NCBI RefSeq assembly: GCF_910596095.1
Contig: NC_056544.1
Span: 10,463,155 to 10,527,154 of the forward strand
Length of the DNA: 64,000 bases
DNA from: Thunnus maccoyii
Lineage: Eukaryota > Chordata > Actinopteri > Scombriformes > Scombridae
Reading direction: 5' to 3'
How positions within the stretch are numbered: the first letter of the stretch is position 1; every line of letters starts with the position of its first letter. A program made the translations under genes and the position numbers. The notes beneath the pieces were generated by a model. That model was given only the letters and a program-made list of their open reading frames with translations. It was not told the DNA's origin and made no database searches. Shown here piece after piece: positions 53,686 through 64,000 of the stretch.

Positions 53686-56084
53686 TCCTTTTGCGTTTAA
53701 AACATTGTTTCTACCACATCCAGTAACGTTGATCAATTCAGCGCTACCAGGCACTTTTATCTTTTTGTTGCTCTTGTCTAACTACAGAAATAGACAAAAT
53801 TAACCTATCGATACGGACATGTCTACGGTCTGTAAAGCTTTGTTACACTGATCTCTTGTGGACTTCGGCAGTATTACCATCAGGATGTCGTTTATTAACT
53901 CTAAATTGGAGTCTGGTCTGCACAAGGTTCCCTTTAATCTAAGCACATACCTTAATACAGTAAATTTGAACATTGTGGTTGCTCACTTTTTCCTACAACA
54001 GATATCAGAAATATCATCTTATGTGACAGTTTAGTACAGTTAAGAGGACTAAGAGATAGTAAGAGCAGCTATAGTTCATGCACAGCTGCACTTCTGTGAC
54101 TTCTTTCAGTTCCTCTCTCTTTAGACTCCACATCAAACAAACATCATCTGATTTCTAAGAGCTAAAAAACATGCTTACAAATCAACACAGTAATAGCTCT
54201 GTATCTCAGTGAAAAGCTCTGGGTCCAAATCTACCTGCCTGTACCTATCTCACTCCAGTGGCGCAGGAGAAGCATCAGAAGACTTAAAAAATATGCACCC
54301 TTAATGCCTTTCTGTCTTCACCCAGTAGGGGCTTATCTGAGCTTGCTGTTGTGACAGCATCTGTGCTCCTCTCCCTCCAGTCTGGCTCAGGACAGCCACT
54401 GCTCCACCTAACACAAGTCCAGGAGATATCTTGGCAAATACCAGTCTCTCCTTTTCTGTCGCAGCAAGCATATCATTGCCACAGGAGGGACACTATTTCC
54501 ATTATTTCCATAAGCCTCTTAGTGGCGGCATGGTCTGTCATTTGTAGAGCGGCTTCACATAAGTGTGTAAGTTTGTATATATTTTAAGTGCCTCATTGCT
54601 GTACCCGTCCGCTTAATATGGCAAAAGGGTTCCCGTTCTGCTGTGAATAAGAATAGAGGTTCCTGATAAATCCCACTTTTTTAAATAGATGCTGTAATGT
54701 AATCCCGTTCCTCAGAGAGAGGGAGCAAGAGATAAACATAAAGAACCATACCAGCATGATAGAGAGTGTTTTTGATGTTTGAGTTGTGGTATTTCCACAT
54801 GTAGCGTGGAGTGTAAGAGTATAAGAGGACTGTTACATATGCTTTTATAAAAAGACAAATTTAAGAAAGGAATTTGTGAGCCCTTGTCCTATGATTATAT
54901 GCAAATTCAATGGGTTTTTACTCCTGGCTGACAGCACCCTTAAAGGCTACATGCGATCTAATATAAAGGCAATGAGTAGAGCCCATCCCCCTTCTCTTTC
55001 TTTATTTTACAACTATAACACAAACAAATTAAAGATGGTGAGTGATGGATTAGGATACCTAATTCCAAGTCTCTGCAAGTTCATTTTAATGCTACACAGA
55101 AATAAAAGGTGGCCAGTGGCTGCTGGAAGTTAAGAAAAACACATTCAAAAATGTAAATACTGCAGCCTGCTTTAGAAAAAAATATTTGTAAGTATGCTCA
55201 ACCATGCAAGAACAATCCTATGGTTCTCTAATCATGATAAGAGAAAAGAGAGAATTGAGATAGAGGAGAAAAGAAGATGAGGAAGAAAAAGAAAAACTTT
55301 GTTAATCTCGGTTATTAGGTCTAAGTCTGTCTAGGAGTTGTCTCAAATTACTTAATTAGTGATTAATAGAAAATGTATTAATTCTTTGTAGATCAGTAGT
55401 AATCCATCATAATGCATGCATGAAAATAGCCAACATTTAAATAAAACATTTGGCCCAAAAAACATTTATTAATGGCTTATTAACATTCATACCTGCAGCT
55501 CAGGCATGATTGGTGATTGTTAAAATTGAAATCCCTTTTTTCATTTAAGAGTTAGGTAGTTTAAAAGGCAAAGCAAGCAGAAGACATACACCAAACAAAT
55601 TTATTGCTTACTTATGTTAGCTCCATCTTCAGTCAGGCTCTTTATACCTGAAGGTACTAATGGATTTCCACTGAATCACTGCAGAGCACATCAGTCCTCC
55701 TCTCCTAAGTTTCTCTACTTCCCAGTTATCGGCAGGTTTAGGACCCTGTGGCAACCTCTTTTAGCAAGGTGATTAATCCAGTAACAGAGAGCAAAACTAT
55801 CTTCTCCTTATTACACACCTACTTACAAGAGTCTTATTCTCTTCTCAGCAGTCGTACTGTATGCAGGAAAACACACCACTGGCACTAATATGTAAACTGA
55901 ATACAACCAGCACTGTTTAAATTAAGCCTGTCTAAATGTTAGAGTCATGAAGTCAGAGATAACTATTTCAGTCTATTTTTAAAAGTGTAAAATGCAGTGG
56001 AGCCAGAATCAGAGAAAACAGCTTCAAACCCCCGTTTCAGTTTCCTCCTCCCTCCATCACCACACCATCGTCACCCCCTCAACC

Positions 56085-56300
56085 AGTCTGTCATTTAAAG
56101 TAATCAGCCGCCTGCTTAGCCGGCACCTTTCACTTTCCAAGCAGCACTTAATTTACTGCAGGACATTTTAAATCTCCTGCCTCTGTGGCACTGAGTCGCT
56201 GACAAATGCCTGGTTGCAAATGTATCTCATTGACTGCTGACTCGGTTGTAATACAAGCCGGCTGATAGGGGCTGCCACAGTAATGTGGCCCTCAGGTTTA
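56085..56300. promoter_or_regulatory. Candidate conserved non-coding element
   Basis: This segment has balanced composition, no repeat features, and dense potential sites: CATTTAAAGTAATCAGC, TTTAATTTACTG-type homeodomain words and GCTGACAAATGC. It stands out from the AT-rich flanks. The call is an inference from appearance and from the position upstream of sox14. Confidence 0.3.
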
Positions 56301-58644
56301 TCCTCAGATGTTGGAGGAAGTGCATTAATTTAGCCTAGATGGGGCCTTATGAAAGTGTCCTGGCAGGCAGAGACGAGCAGATCTCTTTCCCTCTCTCTCC
56401 CAACCTCTCAGGATTGAAGCTATCTGCCACAGAACCAAAGCATATTCCACCATCAATGTGTCACGCGGAAAGCTATTAAAACCGCTTTACTTTTCTTAAG
56501 TATCATGAGAATAAGCACAAGATTTAGTGAAATCCCCGCCCCCCCTCGGAGCACTGGAAATCTCGGGGATTTTCCCCCTGAAATGTTTCCTAATGGACTG
56601 CTCAGAAGTGTCAGAAACTCTTGTTAGTCTTGAATGTATTTTCTTTTCGGATTTCAGTGTATTTATTTGGAGCTGAAATGACAAAATTTGAAGTCTGAGT
56701 GCATCGGAACTTTCCACATAATCAGATGGAAACTCATTCACTATACAATAATGTATTTATAGTATAGACTATTGTTTAAATCGCTCCATTCAGATGACCT
56801 CTAAGGATTTTCATGAAATAAATGTGTGTATTTGTACTTTCTGTAGATTTACTGTGATCTGCAGCAAAGCACAGCAAACTGATCTGGTGAACTAAACTGG
56901 ATTTAGACCTGAGCAGAGGGTCAAATTTCCACATGTCGACCTTTATCTCATCAAATTTTCCTTGTCACTCAGCAGACTCTGAAAACTTGAATTTGTGTGT
57001 CAATAATTTATTAATTTTCTGCCACTCCTCTGATCTCTGTTTGACTGGATGATATAAGTGGCAGCTCTGGTTACTGGTAGCATCAGACTGTTGGTAATCT
57101 GATGAATAGACCAAAATTTGGGTTTATTTTGATAAAATTGTCCTTGTTTAACTTTTTAAAACCAAGGGAGGCATGTAAGAAGAAGATGGCCAATCCACAT
57201 TGAAAGTGTTTTCAATCTATTTTTTTCGCAAGACTGCAATATTCATTGTAAAGCAAACCAAACTGTTGACTGGATTTTGGTTCTGATCTTTAGTAGTTGT
57301 GGTGAAGTAAATGTAATAATAAATGTAATAATTGGCCAGTGGATAATGTCACAATAGGTATTTGGCAATTCTGTATCAGAAGGGTTTATCATGTTGTGGG
57401 CATGAAAATGTAATGTTAAAAGAATGTGTTATTTGTGTGAGGATGGTATCAGAATGGCTAATTAGCACTAATGCCAATAGTTTTAAAGGTATTTGGTCTT
57501 AAAACTACAATATACAAGTTCTGGAAATCAAGCTAGTGTTAGCATGAGGCTTGGTAGCCAACCACTCCTTCCCCTGCTTCTCCCACTCCATTGCACTTCA
57601 CCTGCATCCTTGTGATTGTACGTACCTGATGTATTGACTTCTCTTCAGAGCTCTTTGATTCAACTAATGCAGGTATTTGGAACCTGTGAGGAATCCATAG
57701 CAACGTCTTCCAGCAGCTAACGCTAGCTTAGAGCCTCCATTCAAGAGGTGTAGTATGCTGCCTTAAAATGGGGTCAGTGGAAGTTTTCTGAAAGCTGTGT
57801 TGTGTTGTTTTCAGAAATGGTGGAGGCCATGGAGGTTCATTTTTCAGTGGATGGTAAGTTAATATATTGTAATTTTGGTTGTATAGAGTTTTTCTTGGTA
57901 ATTTTATTATCTGTCTGAGGAAAATGTTGATATTGCCAACGGCCTTATCTTTTTCCACTGTCATTATGCCTTTGCATTTCCTGCATTACATTACCCACTC
58001 GCTAGCGTGCTAAATTGTTAGCCTCGGGAACTAGATGCCAACAATAATGTTAATATTAGCCAATGTAGCTAGCTCTTGGCATTCATGTGGTCTAGCAGCA
58101 GTGTTCTCAAGACTTAACCACTTGAACATCAAGTATATTGTGTAAACAACTTCCCATGTCATAACCACGAACTCACAAGTTCCATTCAAAGGCAGTGCTA
58201 GACCAGAAGTGCACTTCATATATTTATTTATTAGTTTATTTGTCATGGACGATGCAAAAAAAACATTGTAACAGGTTAAAGTAACATGAAACAGATGTAT
58301 TGCATATAGGATTTCTAGCCAAGGCTAATTTGCGACCCCTGTCCCTGGTTAGGTTTTTCTACTTAAAAATAGTCATAACATATCACTGCCAGAATTACAT
58401 TAATTAAATAAAGCTCATAATAAATAGTGACATTCTTAACGTATTATTGCCCCTGAATTTGGCCTTTTCTGATTGGTTAGAAGGGCGAGGGTCGCTTAAA
58501 AACTTGAGAAGGGAATATCCCTGCTGCTCAATGAGCCTGGGTCAAAGAAGTCTTTGACAGCACCTCTTTGTATTATGCTTCAGAGAATATTTCAACAAAA
58601 AATCTTTTAAAAAATTTTAAACCAAAGAATTGGACAAATATGAC

Positions 58645-58838
58645 CTGCTGGTGGCGCTAGAGGAAAAGTCAGGGGATCACCAAAGTCATAAGGCGTAATT
58701 CTCTGGGAATAATGAATGTCTGTACAAAATTCAATCCATCCAATAGCTGTTGACATATTTTAGTTTAGACCAAAATGGCGGACCAACAGACCGACATTGT
58801 CATCAACAGAGTCATGCCGCTAGTGTGGATAAAAATGA
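58645..58838 (+). repeat. Dispersed fish repeat (CTGGTGGCGCTAGAGGAAAA family)
   Basis: Contains CTGCTGGTGGCGCTAGAGGA, AAGTCAGGGGATCACCAAAG, TGAATGTCTGTACAAAATTC, ATCCATCCAATAGCTGTTGA and then ACCAACAGACCGACATTGTC. This series of phrases is a very common interspersed repeat in percomorph genomes. Its class is uncertain: it may be the 3' part of a non-LTR element. The copy is somewhat diverged. Confidence 0.7.
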
Positions 58839-60364
58839 TCATATTTACAATAATACACAGTGAAGAGGCAGCCAGCTGGGAAGTTGCAAAAATGGGGGGT
58901 CTTACAACAGCATCTCCTTTTACGCAGATGAGAAATTATATTCCGATATATTCAACCCAGAATGTAATCTACCTTAAGTGAATTTTAATATTGGACACTC
59001 CTGAGCAGCTGCCATTAAACCCAGTATAACAAATAATGCAGCGGGCACAGTGAACAATACAGTTGTCAAACACTTCAGCCGCTCTGAGAAAGATTAAGAG
59101 ATACATAATTAGTAATCAGCTTTGCCAATAATTATTCAGTTAATCAATGCAGTAAATTGGTAAGAACCATCAGCTTTTTTTGCTCCAGCATGGAGTCGAC
59201 TTTATAGATTCTTTTCTTGTCAGATGTTGGCACGCTCCTGGCCCGAGCGCCCGGCCTGCCTCTCTGTGTCGTCTTTCATTTCCTTTTCACCCCCAGGTCT
59301 TTCTGTACCTGTCAGTTTCTTTCTACAGTGTGACTCCTTAATCCACCTGAGTGCATGGAGGACAGTTTTGACATAAGAAGAAAAGATAGACTCCTAAGGA
59401 GAGGACCAGTATCTTTAGAGCCCGGGGGATAACCGGATTACGACAGCCATTTTGTGCTGCTGGCAGTTTTTCTTATTACCCATTTCCCTCCCCCTCATCT
59501 CTCCAGAGTTGAAATGCTGCCCTTTCTTAGAAGTCACACCAAACACTGACTTGTACACAAAAACACATACTCTTTGTGTTTTTTCCCCCAGCTAAAACAG
59601 CTTTGAGCAAAAATAAATCTTGACGAATGATAGTAAGAAAGAAACAGATAATTTCTTCACACTGCCCTTCAAATAATCCATCTCTCCTCTCTCAGACAGT
59701 TTTTCTCTTCACTGCTGAAAACTCTCTAAAACATGGTTCCTCTGTGGAAGTAATCATTGTCTCTGTATGGTGGTGGGTGCCTCCTGCGCGCGAGGCCTGC
59801 ACCTACAGCACAGCAGATAACAGCACAGCTATGAGGAGACGGATCAACTGTCTGACCCCTGCTGCCAGTCACTATATCCCTCCAGCCCGTCTGCTCCGTG
59901 GAAACCCGGCGAAAACACTTTCTGAAAACGTCTTATCACCGAAACCACCGATGCGGTGTGCGCCACTGGATCTTTTATGTCCATTTATTTTGCCTTTGAA
60001 GAGGCCCGCGGTGCCTTTGATTGTGGGAGGTAAATGAAATAAAGACCTCCTCCTTGCTGGTGCCCTGATATCTAAGTTTATCACTGCCACCAAAACCAAA
60101 ACGTAGAGCTGCGACTGACCGCCACAGGTCTGTCCACAGATAAACGCATCATGCTTCTGTTACGGTTATAATCTTTTTTGCAGAAGCCATTTTGGGTACC
60201 TTCGAGGTGGCCTGGAAGCTTCCACTTAGACACCCAGAAAGACGATGTTGTAAAATGAGCTTCCTGAGTATATACTCCATACAGTAATCCCCTGTTATTA
60301 CCTGTAAGCACCTGAGTCTTCTCATGAGTAGCCGTGTATGTATACTATATATACACTTTATAGT

Positions 60365-60575
60365 TAAGTTAAGCCTTATTATTGCAGCAAAGCCATTCAG
60401 GCATTTCTCCATCAATGTCATTTCAATAACAGACGAGGCGGCTAAAGCATATATTTGATCAGATAAGGTATAGTAATTATGAAAACCGCAACAATCAATG
60501 GAGTCACCCAGGGCCAGTGAATTATGGCTGTGATTAATATTGATTTTGTAGGCTACGGAGGAGGGAGATGAGCAA
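60365..60575. promoter_or_regulatory. Candidate conserved non-coding element near sox14
   Basis: The segment contains CAACAATCAATGGAG and CTGTGATTAATATTGATTTT, which hold SOX-like (ACAAT) and homeodomain-like (TGATTAAT) words, together with TTTGATCAGATAAGG. It is free of repeats and overlaps a long open frame on the other strand that does not look like protein. Ranked as an enhancer candidate by inference only. Confidence 0.3.
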
Positions 60576-60894
60576 CTTGTACACATATTATAAGAAACCT
60601 GCACGGCATGATGGGAAGAAAGAATTGAAATGAGTGATTGTGTCGGTTTTGAGGACAAGTTTTAAAAAGTACAACTTAAAATTGTGGATGACTGTTGAAT
60701 GGTGGCATCAGGACAGGTGGACTTTTTTATTTAATTTTGTTCAATGAAGGGTCATAGCTATGACTGAGGACACTGAGATCACGTCCTGTGTATTTTTTGG
60801 GTGGGACTTTGGGGTTTTAGCACCTTTGGGTGAGATACATTCTACAATTAAAAACATACAGGACATTTTTAGGCTCATTTTCATTTTAGACCCA

Positions 60895-61080
60895 ATGTTC
60901 TTCCACCAGGATTCAGGACCGTTTCGCAACCATTTTTCCTGGTACCTAGAGAGGCCTTTGAGACCTCATTTAGACTTTCATGTTGATAACACTTTATTTT
61001 TATGGGTCTGTAATTTCCTAGTAATAACTTTGGAAGATTCCTGGAAAGAAATATGAAATCTGGTACTATTGTGAGACTAT
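60895..61080. repeat. Probable dispersed repeat fragment
   Basis: The phrases AACACTTTATTTTTATGGGT, CTGTAATTTCCTAGTAATAA and TTTGGAAGATTCCTGGAAAG resemble a dispersed fish repeat known to me only by sight. No terminal repeats were found. Confidence 0.35.
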
Positions 61081-61559
61081 TATTTTAGTTTAGTTAGTTG
61101 ATTTTCATAGGATTTTCCTTAAAAGAACTGCTCCATTTCAATAAAACCTGCAGATGCAGCCTTCATTGATCAGCTATGAAAAACTTTCTGGTGTTTTGGT
61201 GTTTGGGGCTGTCAACTCATGACCTCAGTATTTCTGAAATAATGGACATGGCTCTAATTTAATGAGATGCTTTTACATACAGTTTCCTCCTCTTAGATCT
61301 TCTGCCGCAGACTTGTGAAGTTCATTATTGAGCAAATGAGGCATAGGTCATTATAGGGTCGTGGGCAGCTGCAGTGCAAAATAACATTTTAGCTCCATAG
61401 CCTTTACATACTTTTTAATATCTAGTTTGCAGATTAGGTTGCTTTCTTCGCTGGTTTCCTGCCTGCCTGCACTTGTCTCAGTGGAGATTTGGAGAGACTA
61501 AACTGTAGGAAAGGGGAAAGGAGGGTGTCGCTCAGAAATGTTGTACAGTCACTTTTGTG

Positions 61560-61907
61560 AAGGGATTACAGTGTTTTCTCTCATTCCCATTGGCTTGGCC
61601 CGCCGTGACAGATGAGCGGTTGACATGCCCAGCATCATCCATAACAAGCTTCCAACTTGGTCCCGTGTGAATCCCATTCATGCGCCCAGGCTGCACTTTT
61701 CACTTCCACTTTGAGTAAATGCTTCAATCAATTTGGGATGCACGGTTTTCCAATATTTCCATAACAAAGACACAGAAAATACCTCTTTGAGACTTCATCG
61801 TCACTTTTCATTTTTACGCACGAGAGGAGCATGAGCTTTTTGGAGAGGTGACTCACTTTAAAGTAGGACCGGTGTTTGTTTTAATGAATGTCTTGCCAGT
61901 TTTTGAA
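61560..61907 (+). promoter_or_regulatory. sox14 proximal promoter and 5' leader
   Basis: A CCCATTGGCTTGGCC word at about 61587 is an inverted CCAAT box, and GC-richer sequence with CATAACAAG (SOX-like) follows. An in-frame ATG at 61848 would add 20 residues ([10 protein letters not shown]...) before the conserved start at 61908. The family pattern favours 61908. Confidence 0.45.
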
Positions 61908-62648
61908 ATGGCAAAACCTTTAGATCACATCAAGAGACCCATGAACGCCTTCATGGTGTGGTCCAGAGGCCAGAGGCGGAAGATGGCCCAGGAAAACCCA
62001 AAGATGCACAACTCTGAAATCAGCAAGAGACTCGGCGCGGAGTGGAAGCTGCTCACCGACTCCGAGAAGCGTCCGTACATCGACGAAGCCAAGAGACTGC
62101 GGGCTCAGCACATGAAGGAGCACCCGGACTACAAGTACAGACCCCGGCGCAAACCCAAGAGTCTGCTGAAGAGGGACCGTTTCGTTTTCCCGCTGCCGTC
62201 TTTACTCGGGGACGCCGCGGAGCACTTGAAGGGATTTTCCATGGACTCTTTTCTCGTCCCCGGGGATAAAGCCAGAGCTCTTCTCGCCCCCACCTCCTCC
62301 TCCTCCTGCTCCTCCTCGTCGTCCTTCTCGCTGCTGGAGCCGGTGGGTCACTTCAGCACCGGAGCTGTCCAGCGGATGGCGGAGATCCCGCACACTCTGG
62401 CCGCCGGAGCTCTGCCCTACAGCGCGCACACGTTTGGATACCAGACTGGAGGGATTGGGGCTTTGGCTTGCCCCGGACAGCACACACACACCCACCCATC
62501 ACCCACCAGCCCCGGATATGTGGTGCCATGTAACTGCGGCGCCTGGTCTGCAGCCAGTTTACAGCCTCAGGTTGCCTATATTCTCTTTCCCGGAGGGATG
62601 ACCAAGAGCGGCATGGACACGTACACTTCACCCAGTTCCAGTGTGTGA
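61908..62648 (+). CDS. sox14: Transcription factor SOX-14 (SoxB2)
   Basis: SoxB2-group HMG-box factor, usually a repressor, acting in the nucleus in neural and interneuron development. One uninterrupted exon of 246 residues (human SOX14 is 240). The HMG box spans about residues 7-76 ([13 protein letters not shown] to RPRRKPK) and is nearly identical to human. Outside the box, [51 protein letters not shown] and [11 protein letters not shown] match SOX14 and not SOX21, which has long alanine tracts. A serine run (about residues 126-142) is a local expansion. The chosen start MAKPLDH lines up with MSKPSDH in human. The nearby genes are from human 2q36-37, whereas SOX14 is on 3q22. Confidence 0.96.
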   Translation: MAKPLDHIKRPMNAFMVWSRGQRRKMAQENPKMHNSEISKRLGAEWKLLTDSEKRPYIDEAKRLRAQHMKEHPDYKYRPRRKPKSLLKRDRFVFPLPSLLGDAAEHLKGFSMDSFLVPGDKARALLAPTSSSSCSSSSSFSLLEPVGHFSTGAVQRMAEIPHTLAAGALPYSAHTFGYQTGGIGALACPGQHTHTHPSPTSPGYVVPCNCGAWSAASLQPQVAYILFPGGMTKSGMDTYTSPSSSV

Positions 62649-64000
62649 CAGACCGGATTCACCTGGACTCTGAAGGTGGTGGAGACGCGCGGTCCTTACG
62701 GGAAAAGTTTGCGCACAGGACCTCTCCATGTCTGTAAGAACTGAGCTACAGCAACGTTATAAATATGAACATACCATACAAATATCACCGCAAAAATGAT
62801 ACCTTTTATGTAATATCATGTGGGAATATTATCGCCACATAAACATTTCAAAATGCCATAATTACTTTTTACCTCCTGAGCTCCAAATACGCACTACGAG
62901 TCCTTATGTTCCCTGTAAAAACACTAGAGAGTAAAGATGCTATTTTGTTACTCTTTTGACAAGAAAGTAATTTCAAAACACTTTAAAGTTAAGTGCACAT
63001 GGCCCAAGCATAACACAGTATTAAAATGATTGATCAAAAATCAACACACCAGCTGCCAGTCCCTTAAACATAAAGCTCCTGCTGCCATGAGAGGGCAGAG
63101 GAAGCCAGCAACAGCGCATCTGTTTTTTGACATATGTATTTATCTTGACGCAAAAAAATGGCATTAATTTTGCATTAATACACTCTTATATTTGGACAGA
63201 AACATTTGGTCCCTAGATTTTGAAGTCAGTGTGGGGATAAGAAATGTTTTTATGAATGACTGTATTGTAATTGTCTTTTTTTTCCTTTGGAGTGACTTGT
63301 ATAAAGGTTTTTATATAACCAGCTAAATCAGTTTTTAATAATCATAATTGTGCGAGTTGGTCATTTTATTGATATTGTAGATGATCCAGATCACTACAAT
63401 TTTCCTGGTTTAAGTATTATGAAATGTCACTCTATTGACTAACAATGTGTTATTTCCATGTTTTTTTTTTGTTAGATGTCATTTCATGACAGCTGTCGGC
63501 TGTAATGATATCGTCACTAGTATTAATAAATGATTCTGGGGGTTTGCTGTTACAGCAGCATGTTTTCATGTTCCTGATTAACTGAGCCTTTATTTAAACA
63601 AGCTGACTTTCAAATTCCTGATAAGAAATCTTAACCAAAATGTCCACAGCAGCTGAACAACATGAAAAATGTAATTTTCTATGCCATCATCACATTTGGT
63701 GACTGCTGTATGAGTTTTGTTTTGTGTGTTTGTGAGAGAGAGAGAGTGAGAGCGAGCCAGGCACATGATAAGAGAAGAATAGAAACTTCTCTCCTCCCCA
63801 GTTGTTGACAGAGTGATAAGGTGTAAAAAGTTGAATCATGGAAATCATATGAGGTACTGTTTGTTTGACTGTTAGTAAGAGGAATGAGTCCTCACACTGA
63901 AACCGCCAAGCTTTTGTCTTGACGTACGATAACTCATAACGCATGTTCTGTAGCCATGTAGAGACGCAGTAATTATCAGTCTGACAACAGGAAATATATC
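62649..64000. other. sox14 3' UTR and right flank
   Basis: The 3' UTR most likely ends after the AATAAA at 63525-63530, making it about 0.88 kb. It contains several ATTTA-like and T-rich words. Beyond 63.55 kb there is unassigned AT-rich sequence with a short GA run at about 63736-63752. No other gene was seen before the window ends. Confidence 0.55.
63525..63530 (+). terminator. Poly(A) signal of sox14
   Basis: AATAAA, the first canonical hexamer after the stop on this strand, followed by a GGGGGTTTGCTGTT stretch that fits a GU-rich downstream element. Confidence 0.6.

Larger units (their letters stand above)
53686..61907. other. Gene desert upstream of sox14
   Basis: More than 8 kb without a protein gene. 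This is typical of the surroundings of a developmental transcription factor. Parts with balanced base composition and homeodomain- or SOX-like words are listed separately as candidate enhancers. At least one dispersed repeat (58645-58838) and one further likely repeat (about 60900-61080) interrupt it. The open frames here, including one of 169 codons at 60149-60658 (-), have no family resemblance. Confidence 0.55.

Noticed and set aside
59627-60037. 136-codon frame on the + strand
   Set aside because: The sequence is not protein-like and there is no promoter or partner exon. Treated as chance.
60149-60658. 169-codon frame on the - strand upstream of sox14
   Set aside because: There is no domain, no splice context and no family resemblance. 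The base composition fits non-coding DNA and it overlaps a likely enhancer.
61848-61907. Upstream in-frame ATG of sox14
   Set aside because: The 20 added residues have no counterpart in SOX14 proteins. The ATG at 61908 aligns with the conserved MSKP start.

Overview
This is a stretch of vertebrate nuclear DNA from a ray-finned (teleost) fish, most likely a percomorph. The genes are split by many short introns with clean GT..AG borders. The encoded proteins match vertebrate families almost end to end, and the spaces between are filled with small AT-rich DNA transposons of types common in percomorph fish. No bacterial, CRISPR or retroviral feature was seen.

Layout. 1-3.7 kb: unrecognised non-coding DNA. 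3.7-6.0 kb (-): fbxo36, an F-box protein with an acidic tail that the human protein lacks. 7.9-19.3 kb (-): agfg1, an Arf-GAP-like zinc finger plus FG/NPF-repeat trafficking protein, 12 coding exons; its introns hold several transposon relics, including a long foldback element carrying a 21-bp minisatellite. 20.6-25.1 kb (-): an 11-exon FEN1-family flap-endonuclease paralog. 28.3-31.9 kb (-): mff, the mitochondrial fission factor. 35.1-40.2 kb (+): stk25, a GCK-III kinase. 40.8-41.8 kb: a palindromic MITE and a Tc1/mariner relic side by side. 43.7-49.6 kb (-): septin2, with a non-coding first exon near 50.9 kb. 53.6 kb (+): one tRNA-Pro(TGG). 53.7-61.9 kb: a large gene desert with several stretches that look like conserved enhancers. 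61.9-62.6 kb (+): single-exon sox14, with its 3' UTR to about 63.5 kb.

The genes are not one pathway. They are an old syntenic block. In human, fbxo36, mff and agfg1 lie in 2q36 and stk25 and septin2 in 2q37, while SOX14 is on 3q22. Their close linkage here fits an ancestral chromosome that joined these segments, as chicken chromosome 9 also does. Six full coding sequences were rebuilt exon by exon with matching splice phases: fbxo36 297 aa, agfg1 470 aa, FEN1-like 348 aa, mff 286 aa, stk25 423 aa and septin2 361 aa. sox14 is 246 aa.

The most interesting items are three. The FEN1 paralog keeps the metal site and the PCNA box but has a shortened helical arch and a changed base-stacking residue. 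The foldback element has inverted minisatellite ends. A two-MITE composite appears twice, flanking and inside mff.
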